DNA of 64,000 nt from RBG-16-49-21 sp040768125 (GCA_040768125.1 JAXGNG010000001.1:1426001-1490000); one strand, 5' to 3'; positions 17,683 through 26,237 are shown, counted from the stretch's first letter. The notes: generated by a model not told the origin, from the letters alone. Numbers and translations: made by a program.

Positions 17683-19002
17683 ATGCTATTTACCAAAGAC
17701 GGGCTGAGCAGAATCGACTTCCCCCTTGTGCTGGCGGTGATACTGGTGGCCGTTATCGGCATCATGATGATCTACAGCACCGGGTTTGACCCCATAGACA
17801 AGGTCAACAGCGGCCTCTATAAAAAGCAGATCCTCTGGTTCATTTTCGGATTCATACTCATGATCGGCCTTGCCATCATCAATTACCAGGCCCTGGGCGA
17901 CTACTCGATGTACATATATGCCGTCCTCGCCGTGGTCCTGCTCTTCACGACGCTCTTCAGTACGCCGATACGCAACACCAGGGCGTGGATCAATCTCGGA
18001 GTGTTTTCAATCCAACCGTCTGAATTCATGAAGCTTGCCCTGGTGATCATCCTCGCGAAGTACCTGGAGATACGGGAGCGCGACATCAGCCGGATCAGGG
18101 AGCTCGTCATTCCCTCCTTCCTTACCTTCGTGCCGGTCATCATGGTCCTGGTGCAGCCCGATTTCGGTACCGCGATCCTCTTCATACCGATCCTTTTCAC
18201 GATGCTCTTCATCGGCGGCGCTGACGTGTCTCACCTTGTGTCGATCGTCCTGATCGCCACCATCGCCATCGTGGTGCCCATGGTGATCACCTACCGGGAA
18301 TGGATCGGGGCCCAGGGCTCGAACATCCTGCTCGATTTTTTCCTCCACCTGAACCTCCTCCTCGCGGTGTCGGGGGCGGTGCTTCTCGTCACCATCGTGG
18401 CCTTCGTTCTCCATTTTTTCAGGGTGAGCAAGATATACCGTAAAATATATATTCCCGGATCCGTTATCTCCCTCGGTCTTCTCGCGTCGGTCATCATACA
18501 GAAATTTTTCAAGGACTACCAGAAGAAGAGGATCCTGGTGTTCCTCAACCCCGACCTTGACCCCCAGGGCTCCGGGTACAACATCATACAGTCGAAGATC
18601 GCCATCGGCTCCGGCGGGTTCTTCGGCAAGGGTTTCCTGAAGGGCACCCAGTCGCAGCTCGGGTTTCTTCCCGAAAAGAGCTCCGACTTCATCTTCCCCG
18701 TTATCGCCGAGGAGTTCGGCTTCTTCGGGGCCGTCATCATGCTGGGCCTCCTGGGTTTCATCATCCTTCGCTGCATCCAGACCGCTTTCGAAGCGAAGGA
18801 CAAGTTCGGCGCTCTCCTCGCCAGCGGCATTACCACCATTTTCTTCTTCCATATCCTGATCAATATCGGGATGGTGGTGGGGATCATGCCCGTCACGGGG
18901 CTTCCCCTGAGCTTCGTGTCGTACGGCGGGTCGAACCTCCTCATGTCGATGATGTGCGTCGGCATCATTCTCAACATACGCTCGCGGAAGTTCGTGTACT
19001 GA
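17683..19002 (+). CDS. rodA: Lipid II polymerase RodA (SEDS family)
   Basis: 439 residues, longer than the common 370-400, with ten or more membrane helices. SEDS landmarks: NTRAWINLGVFSIQPSEFMKLA in the first half, VQPDFGTA with the conserved Asp-containing loop, QSKIAIGSGGFFGKGFLKGTQSQLGFLPEKSSDFIF (given here only as landmarks at about 300-335) and PLSFVSYGGSNLL near the end. The extra length lies in the central cytoplasmic/membrane region (about 205-280). It polymerises glycan strands with PBP2. Start ATG 17683 with GAGGAACGG upstream. Confidence 0.95.
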   Translation: MLFTKDGLSRIDFPLVLAVILVAVIGIMMIYSTGFDPIDKVNSGLYKKQILWFIFGFILMIGLAIINYQALGDYSMYIYAVLAVVLLFTTLFSTPIRNTRAWINLGVFSIQPSEFMKLALVIILAKYLEIRERDISRIRELVIPSFLTFVPVIMVLVQPDFGTAILFIPILFTMLFIGGADVSHLVSIVLIATIAIVVPMVITYREWIGAQGSNILLDFFLHLNLLLAVSGAVLLVTIVAFVLHFFRVSKIYRKIYIPGSVISLGLLASVIIQKFFKDYQKKRILVFLNPDLDPQGSGYNIIQSKIAIGSGGFFGKGFLKGTQSQLGFLPEKSSDFIFPVIAEEFGFFGAVIMLGLLGFIILRCIQTAFEAKDKFGALLASGITTIFFFHILINIGMVVGIMPVTGLPLSFVSYGGSNLLMSMMCVGIILNIRSRKFVY

Positions 19003-19039
19003 CGATGCTTCGGTCGAACGCAGGGAGGAACGGCGCAAG

Positions 19040-19822
19040 ATGACCTGCCGGTACCGCGGATTCATCCCGCTCATCGCCTGGGCGCTCCTGTCGCTCTCCC
19101 TCCGCTGCGGCGCCCTGGCGGAGGGAGACATCTTCGGCGGGATCGATCCGGGAGACTACGTCACGGGACGGTTTGACCCCGTGAAACACCGCCTGTTCGT
19201 CTCCCTTGCCGATTCCGGCGTCCCCACCGACGGGAGGCGGCAGCTCCTCCGGCGCGAGGCCGCCGCGGCATTGCGCCGCCTCTATAATGATTTCAGGGCC
19301 GCCCACCCCGCGGTCCCCTTCCACGTGCGCAGCTCCACGAGAACCTTCGTCGACCAGAAGAGCATCTGGGAGGCGAAGTGGCGGCGCGGCGCATCCCAGG
19401 CGGCTGGGAAGGGGATGAAACCCAGGGAGCGCGCCCTCGAGATATTGAGGTACTCATCGATGCCGGGCACGTCGCGCCATCACTGGGGAACGGATTTCGA
19501 CCTGCAGGTCCTGCGCAACGATTATTACGAAACGGGGGCGGGGAGGGTCCTCTACCGGTGGCTCGTCGAGAACGCACGCCGCTACGGCTTCTGCCAGCCC
19601 TATACCCGTGGCCGGAGCCGGGGATACAGCGAGGAGAAGTGGCACTGGTCCTACATGCCCCTGGCGGGGCCTTTCCGTGCCGGATGGAACAGGCTCTATC
19701 GGCGGGACCCCTCGGTGTTCACGCGGGAGGGCCTCTTCTCCGGATCAGGCGCGGCGGGGGACCTTGCCCCGGTCTACGTCAACGAAATAAACGGGGAATG
19801 CGAGAAGATGCTCCGGGAGTGA
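19040..19822 (+). CDS. VanY-type D,D-carboxypeptidase (M15B), exported
   Basis: 260 residues with a signal peptide (about 1-28). Zinc metallopeptidase motifs are complete: RSSTRTFVDQ at about 97-106, SRHHWGTDFD giving zinc ligands His147 and Asp154, and WHWSY with His202. Members trim the terminal D-Ala from peptidoglycan stem peptides. Its place right behind mrdA-rodA supports a wall-remodelling role. It converges with the beta-barrel gene on the other strand, four bases apart. Confidence 0.88.
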   Translation: MTCRYRGFIPLIAWALLSLSLRCGALAEGDIFGGIDPGDYVTGRFDPVKHRLFVSLADSGVPTDGRRQLLRREAAAALRRLYNDFRAAHPAVPFHVRSSTRTFVDQKSIWEAKWRRGASQAAGKGMKPRERALEILRYSSMPGTSRHHWGTDFDLQVLRNDYYETGAGRVLYRWLVENARRYGFCQPYTRGRSRGYSEEKWHWSYMPLAGPFRAGWNRLYRRDPSVFTREGLFSGSGAAGDLAPVYVNEINGECEKMLRE

Positions 19823-19826
19823 TCGC

Positions 19827-20567
19827 CTACCGGAAAAGGCTCATGAGGGAGAAGGTGATCGATGCCCCCGTGGTGTCGTAGGTGAACTCCCCCTTCTTTT
19901 TGTTGAAATAGGATGTCCCCTGGAGTCCCACGTTCAGACGGGTATCCCGCGTGGTTTTCACCAGGAAGCCGAATCCGTAGTCAAGGGTGAAGGAATGGAC
20001 GTAAACCTCCCGGCCAGTCCTGCTCAGAAGGTTTGACCCTGACATCGTGAATCTCCTGAAGGCGTAACCGGCTCCCGCCGCCACGTAGGGCGTGTAGGGA
20101 AAGCCCTCGAGATCCAGGAACGAGTAGGAGAATTTCACGGGGATACTGAAGGAGTGGGCCTGGCCCTGGATCTTCGTGCGCGTGATGCGGTCCAAAAATC
20201 CTCCACCCTCCGTTCCAAAAGAGCGCGCGTTCATAAAGAGGTAGGCGGGCTCCGCGGTGACGCCGTATTTCCCGTACCGCATCCCCACGGGCACGAAGGC
20301 CGCGAGGCTCGCGAAGTTTTCCCTCGCGCTTACCCCGCCGCCCAACCCCATGATGAGGCGGGGCCGGGGTTTCGCATCCTTCCTGTAATCTTCCGGTACG
20401 CGGGACGTGTCCCCGCCTCGCGTTTCACCTGAATCGTCGAGATACTGGGCGATGAGGGGAGCGCCGGGCACGGAATCGCGGAGGTCCGATTCCCGGGAAA
20501 AAAGGGATGGGGGCGAGAAGAGTATCATCGACATGATGCACGTCATGAGGAGAGTCGCTGGTTTCAT
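19827..20567 (-). CDS. Outer-membrane beta-barrel protein
   Basis: 246 residues. Start ATG at 20567 with AGAGGT upstream; a longer frame begins at 20648 but lacks support. Signal peptide about 1-24, a Ser/Asp-rich linker, then repeated amphipathic strands with aromatic edges (VGMRYGKYGVTAEPAYLF, PYVAAGAGYAFRRF, LDYGFGFLVKTTRD) and a C terminus ending in Phe-Arg, close to the usual terminal aromatic. This is an opacity/OmpX-like eight-strand barrel by appearance; ligand or role unknown. Confidence 0.75.
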   Translation of the reverse strand: MKPATLLMTCIMSMILFSPPSLFSRESDLRDSVPGAPLIAQYLDDSGETRGGDTSRVPEDYRKDAKPRPRLIMGLGGGVSARENFASLAAFVPVGMRYGKYGVTAEPAYLFMNARSFGTEGGGFLDRITRTKIQGQAHSFSIPVKFSYSFLDLEGFPYTPYVAAGAGYAFRRFTMSGSNLLSRTGREVYVHSFTLDYGFGFLVKTTRDTRLNVGLQGTSYFNKKKGEFTYDTTGASITFSLMSLFR

Positions 20568-20910
20568 CGTGACCTCTGGTAATCCGTAGTTGCCTGGACA
20601 AATTGCCCGGCCGTGAAATGCCGCATACGACCTGACCTTAACAGACATAATCCGTCGTGGTTATTAAATCAAGTAAAAATATGGGCTGACTCCAGTTGGC
20701 AATAGAAATAAATATATTTTCAATTATGTCCATATTTCAAGTTTTTGCAATGGCCACGGTGCGATAACAATCGCCATCAAATAATTATATGGAATGGATG
20801 TTTATTATGAAAACAATAAAAAACCATCCGGACGGTTTATTTATCTTGACATCGATCTTTGCCGTATGTAAAAATAGTGTCGTCAACAAGATGATCAGAG
20901 GAGGACGTGT
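20568..20910 (+). other. 343-base divergent intergenic region
   Basis: AT-rich spacer between the barrel gene (leftward) and the lipase (rightward). It holds the lipase promoter and, just upstream of it, an 18-base near-palindrome at 20821-20838 (AAACC...GGTTT, one mismatch), a plausible operator. No open frame worth calling. Confidence 0.6.
20846..20874 (+). promoter_or_regulatory. Lipase promoter
   Basis: TTGACA at 20846-20851, 17-base spacer, TAAAAA at 20869-20874, 36 bases before the start codon. The near-palindrome at 20821-20838 abuts the -35 box, the place expected for an activator or repressor. Confidence 0.55.
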
Positions 20911-21807
20911 ATGGCACTCAGAGCGACGATAGGCGCACTTGTTTTATCCTTTATAACGGTCATGCCGCTGTTCGCCGGAGGGAGCGGGGATGCGACGAAG
21001 TGCAGGACGAAGTATCCGATCGTGCTTGCCCACGGCATGGGTGCGCAATATGAGATCGCCTGGGGCATCACCCATTACTGGAACAACATTCCCCGGGAGC
21101 TGCGCGACCACGGGGCGACCGTTTACATAACAAGCGTCAACGCCCTTGACGGCACGGCGGCGAAGGCAATGGCGTGGAAGCGCCAGGTCCTTGAGATACT
21201 CGCCGTCACGGGGAAGGGTAAAATCAACCTGATCGGCCATTCCCACGGCAGCGTCTACACCCGTTACGCAATCTCGAATCTCGGCATGGGGAGCAGGGTG
21301 GCGACCCATACGAGCATAGCGGGTCCCCACCGCGGGAGCTGCATCGCTGAGCTCGTGCTGAAGCTGTGCGACAATGTACCGGTGACCGACGATATCCTGA
21401 ACGCCCTCGTGGTATTCATCATGGGCGACACCAATCCCAACGCGACGCAGAACCTCCGCGATCTCACGAGACCGTACATGACCGGGGTATTCAATCCCAA
21501 TACGCCCGATGCCACCGGGGTCTATTACCAGAGTTACGCCTACCGGATAAAAAGCGTCATCGGGGCCGGGCTTTTCCTTCTCACCTGGCCGATCCAGAAG
21601 AGGATCGAAGGGGAGAATGACGGACTTGTGTCGATCAGTTCCGCCCGGTGGGGGAATTTCCGCGGCGTCATCGAGGGAGCCCGATGGCTCGGCGCCGGGG
21701 TCAATCACCTGGGAGCGGTCGACATGCTCTTCGGCATCACCCCGGGGTTCAACGCGCCTGATCATTTCGTTTCCATCGCGGCGGACCTGAAGAACAGGGG
21801 GTACTGA
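20911..21807 (+). CDS. Secreted triacylglycerol lipase
   Basis: 298 residues, signal peptide about 1-23. Alpha/beta hydrolase resembling Pseudomonas/Burkholderia family I lipases: oxyanion loop VLAHGMG (about 38-44), nucleophile Ser111 in GHSHG, acid Asp237 in GENDGLV and His266 in NHLGAVD. The GHSHG elbow replaces the commoner GHSQG. Residues 143 and 153 are cysteines that could pair. Hydrolyses long-chain acylglycerols outside the cell. Single-gene unit: own promoter, AGAGGAGG ribosome site and a strong terminator 25 bases after the stop. No lipase foldase (lif) gene is next to it. Confidence 0.9.
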   Translation: MALRATIGALVLSFITVMPLFAGGSGDATKCRTKYPIVLAHGMGAQYEIAWGITHYWNNIPRELRDHGATVYITSVNALDGTAAKAMAWKRQVLEILAVTGKGKINLIGHSHGSVYTRYAISNLGMGSRVATHTSIAGPHRGSCIAELVLKLCDNVPVTDDILNALVVFIMGDTNPNATQNLRDLTRPYMTGVFNPNTPDATGVYYQSYAYRIKSVIGAGLFLLTWPIQKRIEGENDGLVSISSARWGNFRGVIEGARWLGAGVNHLGAVDMLFGITPGFNAPDHFVSIAADLKNRGY

Positions 21808-21830
21808 TGCGGGCGCTCCGCCGCCCAGGA

Positions 21831-21858
21831 AAAAAGCCGCTCACGGGCGGCTTTTTTT
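21831..21858 (+). terminator. Rho-independent terminator after lipase
   Basis: GCCGC at 21836-21840, six-base loop, GCGGC at 21847-21851, followed by seven T; preceded by five A that extend the stem against the T run. The A run also lets it work for the opposite strand. Confidence 0.85.
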
Positions 21859-22111
21859 GTGGCACCTCTACATGGCAGACAGGCCCCGCAGGGGATGGTA
21901 CCGCGTGCGGGGCGCGTGGCGCGGGCATGGAATCGACGATACCAGGCGGCACGAATCCTCCGCGGCATTATGCTGCGCGAAAAATACTCTTGATTATATT
22001 GCGGCATCGGGATGTTCTGGTCACGCGGCGCGTGAAGGCAATTAATAAGTGGACCGATGACCCATGTTCCGCGCCACGCCGGGCGCGGCGAGGTCCCCTG
22101 ACCGGAACAGC

Positions 22112-22798
22112 ATGAATTCAACCGATTCTTCAATGATGCAGGGGAAGCTGGGCGCCGCGGTTCAGCATGAATCCTATGCCATGCCGGGGCCGAACCAGGT
22201 CAGCTTCATCGGCAACGGCCAGACCCTCTACCTTGTTCTCGGCTCATGTATATCCTCCATCCTTGTCGGCAGGAAGGAGGGCAGGTATGTCTTGGCGGCC
22301 AACCATATCATGATCGCCCGGGAGCACCGGTCAGCGGTGCGGGAGATGAAGAGCGCGCGAAGCCAGGTCGACGCCATGCTGCATGTCTTCGAGGCAGAGC
22401 ACGGGATCGATGCCGGGGGGATTGTCTGCCTCCACCTCGTGGGGGCGGGGAGCAGGGTCTCCAGCGAGTCATTCCAGGTTCACCGGGACAATGTCATTGA
22501 AACGAAGTGTGTCCTGGATGATGCGGGGATACCCATATTCTTCGAGGACACCGGCAGCCATTTCTTCGCGACCTATTCTCTCCGCGACCGGATGGTTTCG
22601 GTCTTCGTGGAGAACCGCTTCATCGGGAGCCACCTTTCGTATATCCTTGACATGGACCGGCTCTTCGATCTCGGCCCGGGCTCCTTTCCACATCTTCCCG
22701 CCTCGGGGCTTCTTCCGGGGAACCGCGGCTTTGAGGACCTCGTGGAAAAGGGAGTTATCGTGTTCATCACCGGTGAAAAGAACAGGTCCGGTATCTGA
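22112..22798 (+). CDS. CheD-like chemoreceptor glutamine deamidase
   Basis: 228 residues. LVLGSCISSILV (Cys46) and ANHIM (His65) match the CheD catalytic Cys and His signature, and a later GAGSRVSSES...EDTGSHFF region matches the family's C-terminal half. CheD deamidates Gln to Glu in chemoreceptor signalling domains and binds CheC. The protein is longer than usual (CheD is about 160) with 30 extra residues at each end. Start ATG 22112 has no strong ribosome site; ATG 22133 or 22136 are alternatives. No other che gene is adjacent; the only chemoreceptor in view is at 42638-44479. Confidence 0.78.
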   Translation: MNSTDSSMMQGKLGAAVQHESYAMPGPNQVSFIGNGQTLYLVLGSCISSILVGRKEGRYVLAANHIMIAREHRSAVREMKSARSQVDAMLHVFEAEHGIDAGGIVCLHLVGAGSRVSSESFQVHRDNVIETKCVLDDAGIPIFFEDTGSHFFATYSLRDRMVSVFVENRFIGSHLSYILDMDRLFDLGPGSFPHLPASGLLPGNRGFEDLVEKGVIVFITGEKNRSGI

Positions 22799-22896
22799 GC
22801 GGGCTTCCTCTTCGATGCATCACCACAGTGCTTTTCCCGTGCTCTTATCGGAGCCGTCGCGCCCCCGATCCCGTGATACCGGATCGCAGGGGTTGG

Positions 22897-23454
22897 TCAG
22901 AAGGCGTAGAGCCTCTGGCCGGCTATGATCATCACACCCTGGCTGAAGTCGATATTCCTTCCCTTCGCGACCACGCCGCATCCCCCCATTTCAACGAAAA
23001 AGGCCCAGTGACGCATCACGTAGACCTCGAGGGCGCCGAAAAAGCGTGAGGCGAAGAATGGCCCTCTCTCCCTGGTGATGTCGTAGACCATGCCCCCCGT
23101 CACGCCTATGTAGAGGCGGCTCTGGAGATAGATCGGGGTTTTCCATATGAGGCCGAGGCTCGGCATCACCATCGTGCTCCAGTGATGTCCGCCCCGGAGA
23201 CCCGTGATGGGCTTCCGGGAGTAATACTGGTTCGTTATCACCGGCGCGTCGAGACGCATGACAAACCCCTTCGCCAGCCCGACGTGAAAATCGAGGCCGT
23301 AGACCGGGTCCTCGTTGTAGAGCCCGACGGGGACGCCGATGCCGAAGCGTTCCCTGTAGTTCGGATCCTCGCCGGGTTTCACGGGCTGGGCGACAAGAAC
23401 GCCCATTGCCGTGAAAAGGAGGATTACTATCACGGTAATCATCACTTTTTTCAT
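22897..23454 (-). CDS. Outer-membrane beta-barrel protein
   Basis: 185 residues starting at ATG 23454 with CCAGGAGGCGG upstream. Signal peptide about 1-22 ending in VAQ. The mature protein consists of short amphipathic strands (FGIGVPVGLY, YGLDFHVGLAKGFVMRLD, LYIGVTGGMVYD, WAFFVEMGGCGVV) and a C-terminal LYAF, with the final Phe typical of outer-membrane barrels. Function unknown. It converges with the CheD-like gene; an imperfect CGATCC/GGATCG hairpin at about 22866-22886 lies between them. Confidence 0.7.
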   Translation of the reverse strand: MKKVMITVIVILLFTAMGVLVAQPVKPGEDPNYRERFGIGVPVGLYNEDPVYGLDFHVGLAKGFVMRLDAPVITNQYYSRKPITGLRGGHHWSTMVMPSLGLIWKTPIYLQSRLYIGVTGGMVYDITRERGPFFASRFFGALEVYVMRHWAFFVEMGGCGVVAKGRNIDFSQGVMIIAGQRLYAF

Positions 23455-23652
23455 ATGCGTCCGCCTCCTGGAATTATCCGAAGTGCCATAGTATGGTGGT
23501 CAACGGGGCTTCCTGTCGAGTATAATTTTCATGCCCTGTGTCGGTTCCTGGGAAAGCGCAATGGATGGTGTCACGGCACGGAGAAAAAAATATTGCCGCT
23601 GCGGCTACGGTATGATAGGTGGTATGGTGACCAGAGGAACCGGAGGCCGACC

Positions 23653-24429
23653 ATGCCGAAGCTCATCGATTGCAGTATCGCCATAGAGAACGACCTGCCA
23701 TCGGATCCGCCGATGATGATTCCCAGGGTCACCTACCTCGATCACGACTCCGGCGCGGAGCAGATGAAGCTCTTCTTTCCCGATATCGATCCCGCGCGCC
23801 ATTTGCCCGGGGGAAAGGGATGGGCGGTGGAATTCGCGACCCTGAGTACCCATTCCGGCACGCACCTTGACGCGCCGTGGCACTACCACCCCACCATGGA
23901 CGGGGGAGATCCCGCCCTCACCATCGACCGGATTCCCCTCGAGTGGTGCATGGGCCGGGGCATGAAGCTGGATTTTCGGCATCTCCCCGACGGCCACCTG
24001 GTCACTCCCGGGGAGATGGAAGCCGCCTTCGGGGGTATCGGGCGCCTCCCCGGCGAGGGGGATATCGTTCTGGTCAATACCGGCGCGGACCAATGGTGGG
24101 GCACGCCGGAATATCTCATCAAGGGGTGCGGCATGGGAAGGGAGGCGACCCTCTGGCTCCTTGAGAGGGGCGTGAAGGTCGTGGGCACCGACGCCTGGAG
24201 CTGGGACAGGCCCCTTGGGATGATCGCCAGGGAGTTCAGTGAAACGGGGGACCCCTCGATCATCTGGGAGGGTCATTTCGCCGGCATCGAGCGGGGGTAC
24301 TGCCACATGGAGAAGCTGACGAACCTGGCGAGCCTTCCGCCGGATGGCTTTACCTTCTTTTGCTTTCCGGTCAAGATAAAGGGGGCCAGCGCTGGGTGGA
24401 TCCGCGCCGTGGCGCTGGTCGATGACTGA
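23653..24429 (+). CDS. Cyclase family metal-dependent hydrolase (kynurenine formamidase-like)
   Basis: 258 residues from ATG 23653 with CCGGAGGCC upstream. The PF04199 signature HSGTHLDAPWH at 67-77 supplies the metal ligands, and DAWSWDRP near residue 178 is the second conserved site. Family members include arylformamidases and isatin hydrolase. The unusual feature is the region after the second motif (WEGHFAGIERGYCHMEKLTNL), which matches a subgroup that closes the active site with Glu/His and Glu near KL.NL. Substrate not deducible; no tryptophan catabolic gene is nearby. Confidence 0.87.
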   Translation: MPKLIDCSIAIENDLPSDPPMMIPRVTYLDHDSGAEQMKLFFPDIDPARHLPGGKGWAVEFATLSTHSGTHLDAPWHYHPTMDGGDPALTIDRIPLEWCMGRGMKLDFRHLPDGHLVTPGEMEAAFGGIGRLPGEGDIVLVNTGADQWWGTPEYLIKGCGMGREATLWLLERGVKVVGTDAWSWDRPLGMIAREFSETGDPSIIWEGHFAGIERGYCHMEKLTNLASLPPDGFTFFCFPVKIKGASAGWIRAVALVDD

Positions 24430-24482
24430 GGCGGCATGTTCCGGCGCAATTATCCCCCCGGGGCGGGAACCTGGAGCCGCGT

Positions 24483-25094
24483 TTACGCCAGGATGCCCCG
24501 CATGACGATCTCGTAGAATTCATCGGCGAGCCTGTCGACGTCGATGCCTTCGCCGCCGTTGTTTTTCTTCAGCACGAAATAGTAGTAATCGACGCGAAGA
24601 AACGCGCCCCCGGCCATGTTGGCCGCGAGTTCGATATCAAGTCCGGTTTTTATTATGCCGAGCCTGGCCCCTTCCTCTAGGTAGCGAATGATATAATTCA
24701 GCATCCGTTTTTCGAAGCTGACCAGGTAGGGCTCAAAGATCTTGTTCAGGCCCGGTCCTATGCGCAGGTAGATGTTGCAGAGTTCTTCGTTCTGTTCGAA
24801 GAATTTGAAGCTTTTTTTTATGAGCAATTTGAACATTTCATTGATGTTGTCGATTTTTATTTCCGCAGGATCGATCGAAGCTGCGGCTTCCCATTCCTGG
24901 AGAAATTTTATCAGAAGGGAGATGAAGAGATCTTCCTTGTTTTTAAAATATCGGTAAAAGGTGCCTTTGCCGACCCTGGCCTCACGTATTATTTCCTCGA
25001 CGTAGGTCTCATAATAGCCCTTTTCAGAGAAGATTTTCTTGGAGCATTCGAGAATCTGGTTCTTTCTCTGCTCGCCTTTCATTTTTTTTACCAT
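24483..25094 (-). CDS. TetR-family repressor, divergent from the ferredoxin-GMC operon
   Basis: 203 residues from ATG 25094 (AGGAAA upstream); the frame could begin at 25178 but that covers the promoter. N-terminal helix-turn-helix is typical: ILECSKKIFSEKGYYETYVEEIIREARVGKGTFYRYF (about 11-48; key FxxxGYxxTYVxxI and KGTxYRYF). The C-terminal ligand domain is helical and rich in aromatic residues. Base composition is clearly more AT-rich than the neighbourhood. Palindromes in the shared spacer suggest it represses both itself and the redox operon until a small, perhaps hydrophobic, effector binds. Confidence 0.9.
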   Translation of the reverse strand: MVKKMKGEQRKNQILECSKKIFSEKGYYETYVEEIIREARVGKGTFYRYFKNKEDLFISLLIKFLQEWEAAASIDPAEIKIDNINEMFKLLIKKSFKFFEQNEELCNIYLRIGPGLNKIFEPYLVSFEKRMLNYIIRYLEEGARLGIIKTGLDIELAANMAGGAFLRVDYYYFVLKKNNGGEGIDVDRLADEFYEIVMRGILA

Positions 25095-25120
25095 TGGATT
25101 TTTCCTAAAAAACAGTAAAA

Positions 25121-25140
25121 AATACCGTCTGGTTGGTATT
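25121..25140. promoter_or_regulatory. Palindrome near the tetR start, candidate operator
   Basis: AATACC and GGTATT arms of six bases around an eight-base centre, 27 bases upstream of the tetR start codon and downstream of its promoter. Suited to autorepression. Confidence 0.45.
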
Positions 25141-25145
25141 AATAT

Positions 25146-25178
25146 TGACATTGTGTCAGAATGTCGGTAGTTTGTCAA
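25146..25178 (-). promoter_or_regulatory. tetR promoter with TGACA-TTG-TGTCA palindrome
   Basis: On the minus strand TTGACA (25178-25173), 17-base spacer, CACAAT (25155-25150). A perfect 13-base palindrome at 25146-25158 covers the -10 box, so a dimeric regulator bound here would block transcription. Confidence 0.5.
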
Positions 25179-25186
25179 TAGAATAA

Positions 25187-25202
25187 ACCGGACGCGTCAG
25201 GT
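25187..25202. promoter_or_regulatory. Operator copy 1 (ACCGGACGCGTCAGGT)
   Basis: 16-base site, palindromic except one pair, 11 bases upstream of the operon's -35 box. It matches the copy at 25245-25260 in 15 of 16 positions; such repetition on both sides of a promoter is typical of TetR operators. Confidence 0.6.
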
Positions 25203-25212
25203 CTATGTAGGG

Positions 25213-25241
25213 TTGCCATCCGGTATTTTTGTGCATATATT
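25213..25241 (+). promoter_or_regulatory. Promoter of the ferredoxin-GMC-ferredoxin operon
   Basis: TTGCCA at 25213-25218, 17-base spacer, TATATT at 25236-25241, about 85 bases before the start codon. It is bracketed by two near-identical operators (25187-25202 and 25245-25260), the second covering the expected transcription start. Confidence 0.6.
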
Positions 25242-25244
25242 CAA

Positions 25245-25260
25245 ACCGGACGCGTCGGGT
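25245..25260. promoter_or_regulatory. Operator copy 2 (ACCGGACGCGTCGGGT)
   Basis: Second copy of the 16-base near-palindrome, located four bases after the -10 box. A further perfect 12-base palindrome, CCGGTATACCGG, follows at 25267-25278 and shares the CCGG/ACCGG half-site. Confidence 0.6.
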
Positions 25261-25325
25261 CCAATTCCGGTATACCGGTCTGTCGAGCAATCTATACGAT
25301 AACAATCGTGACAGGGGGACAGGTA

Positions 25326-26237
25326 ATGAGAGAATCGACGAAAGTATTGATGAAAAAACATGGCTGGCGTTTTGACAGGGCGATTCACAACTACATCTAT
25401 TTTGCCTGGTATTACCCATATGTGAAGTTCGTTTCAATACTATTAAAACCAATCAAGTATCTCACCTGGTTCAAGCCGCTAAAATACGTGGGAAATTTTG
25501 TTTTCAATCGTTACCACTGCAAGGTGCTTTCCGCTGATGACACCAGGAAGATTTTCGAGCTGAATGAAAACGTCGCCATTGACGGCGAGGACAACAAGAA
25601 GATCATACCCTTCAAGTATGCACAGAAGATTCTCTTTACCGACCCTGAGTTCATCGTTGTCATGGATTGCCCCTGCAAAAAATCCATGAATGATAAAGAA
25701 GAAAACATCAATTCATGTCTCGTGGTCGGGAGCGGAACGGGCAAGTTCTGGCTTGACCGCTGTAAAAAATACAATGCCAGGGTTCTGACGCAGAATGAGG
25801 CACTGGACCTGATACGATCGTTCAGAAAAAAGGGGCACGTCACCCAGGCCTTTTACAAGGTGGCCACCGGGGGAAGCACGGGGGTCATCTGCAACTGCCA
25901 CCCCGACACCTGCGTTGCCCTCAGGGCATCGGCTCTCACGAAAAAAATTGATCCGCACACCTACATGAGCGAGAAATCGGGATATTCCATAAAACATGAC
26001 AGTACAAAGTGCACGCTGTGCGGCACCTGCGAGAGCACGTGCCATTTCGGCGCGATCCGCGTTGACGGTAAAAGCTGGACCTATGACAGGGACGCGTGCC
26101 AGGGCTGCGAACTCTGCGTGGAGAGCTGTCCCAATGGCGCGTTGGAACTCTATAGTGACCCCGAGAAATCGCTGCCTCTTGACCTGGATCTTCTCAGGGA
26201 AAGGGCAAGAAAATCGGCCGGTGCCTTACGAAACTGA
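25326..26237 (+). CDS. Ferredoxin-like protein with CNC domain and two [4Fe-4S] clusters
   Basis: 303 residues. A hydrophobic/aromatic N-terminal stretch (about 22-62) could associate with the membrane. A central domain carries Cys115, Cys117, Cys131, Cys189, Cys191 and Cys196 (DCPCKK, NSCLVVG, CNCHPDTC), a pattern found in other anaerobe ferredoxin-like proteins. The C-terminal bacterial-type ferredoxin has cluster I at Cys229/232/235/239 (the last followed by His instead of Pro) and cluster II at Cys258/261/264/268. It most likely passes electrons to or from the GMC flavoprotein encoded 13 bases downstream. The 5' half is AT-rich compared with the rest of the operon. Start ATG 25326; GTG 25308 is a poorer choice. 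Confidence 0.85.
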   Translation: MRESTKVLMKKHGWRFDRAIHNYIYFAWYYPYVKFVSILLKPIKYLTWFKPLKYVGNFVFNRYHCKVLSADDTRKIFELNENVAIDGEDNKKIIPFKYAQKILFTDPEFIVVMDCPCKKSMNDKEENINSCLVVGSGTGKFWLDRCKKYNARVLTQNEALDLIRSFRKKGHVTQAFYKVATGGSTGVICNCHPDTCVALRASALTKKIDPHTYMSEKSGYSIKHDSTKCTLCGTCESTCHFGAIRVDGKSWTYDRDACQGCELCVESCPNGALELYSDPEKSLPLDLDLLRERARKSAGALRN

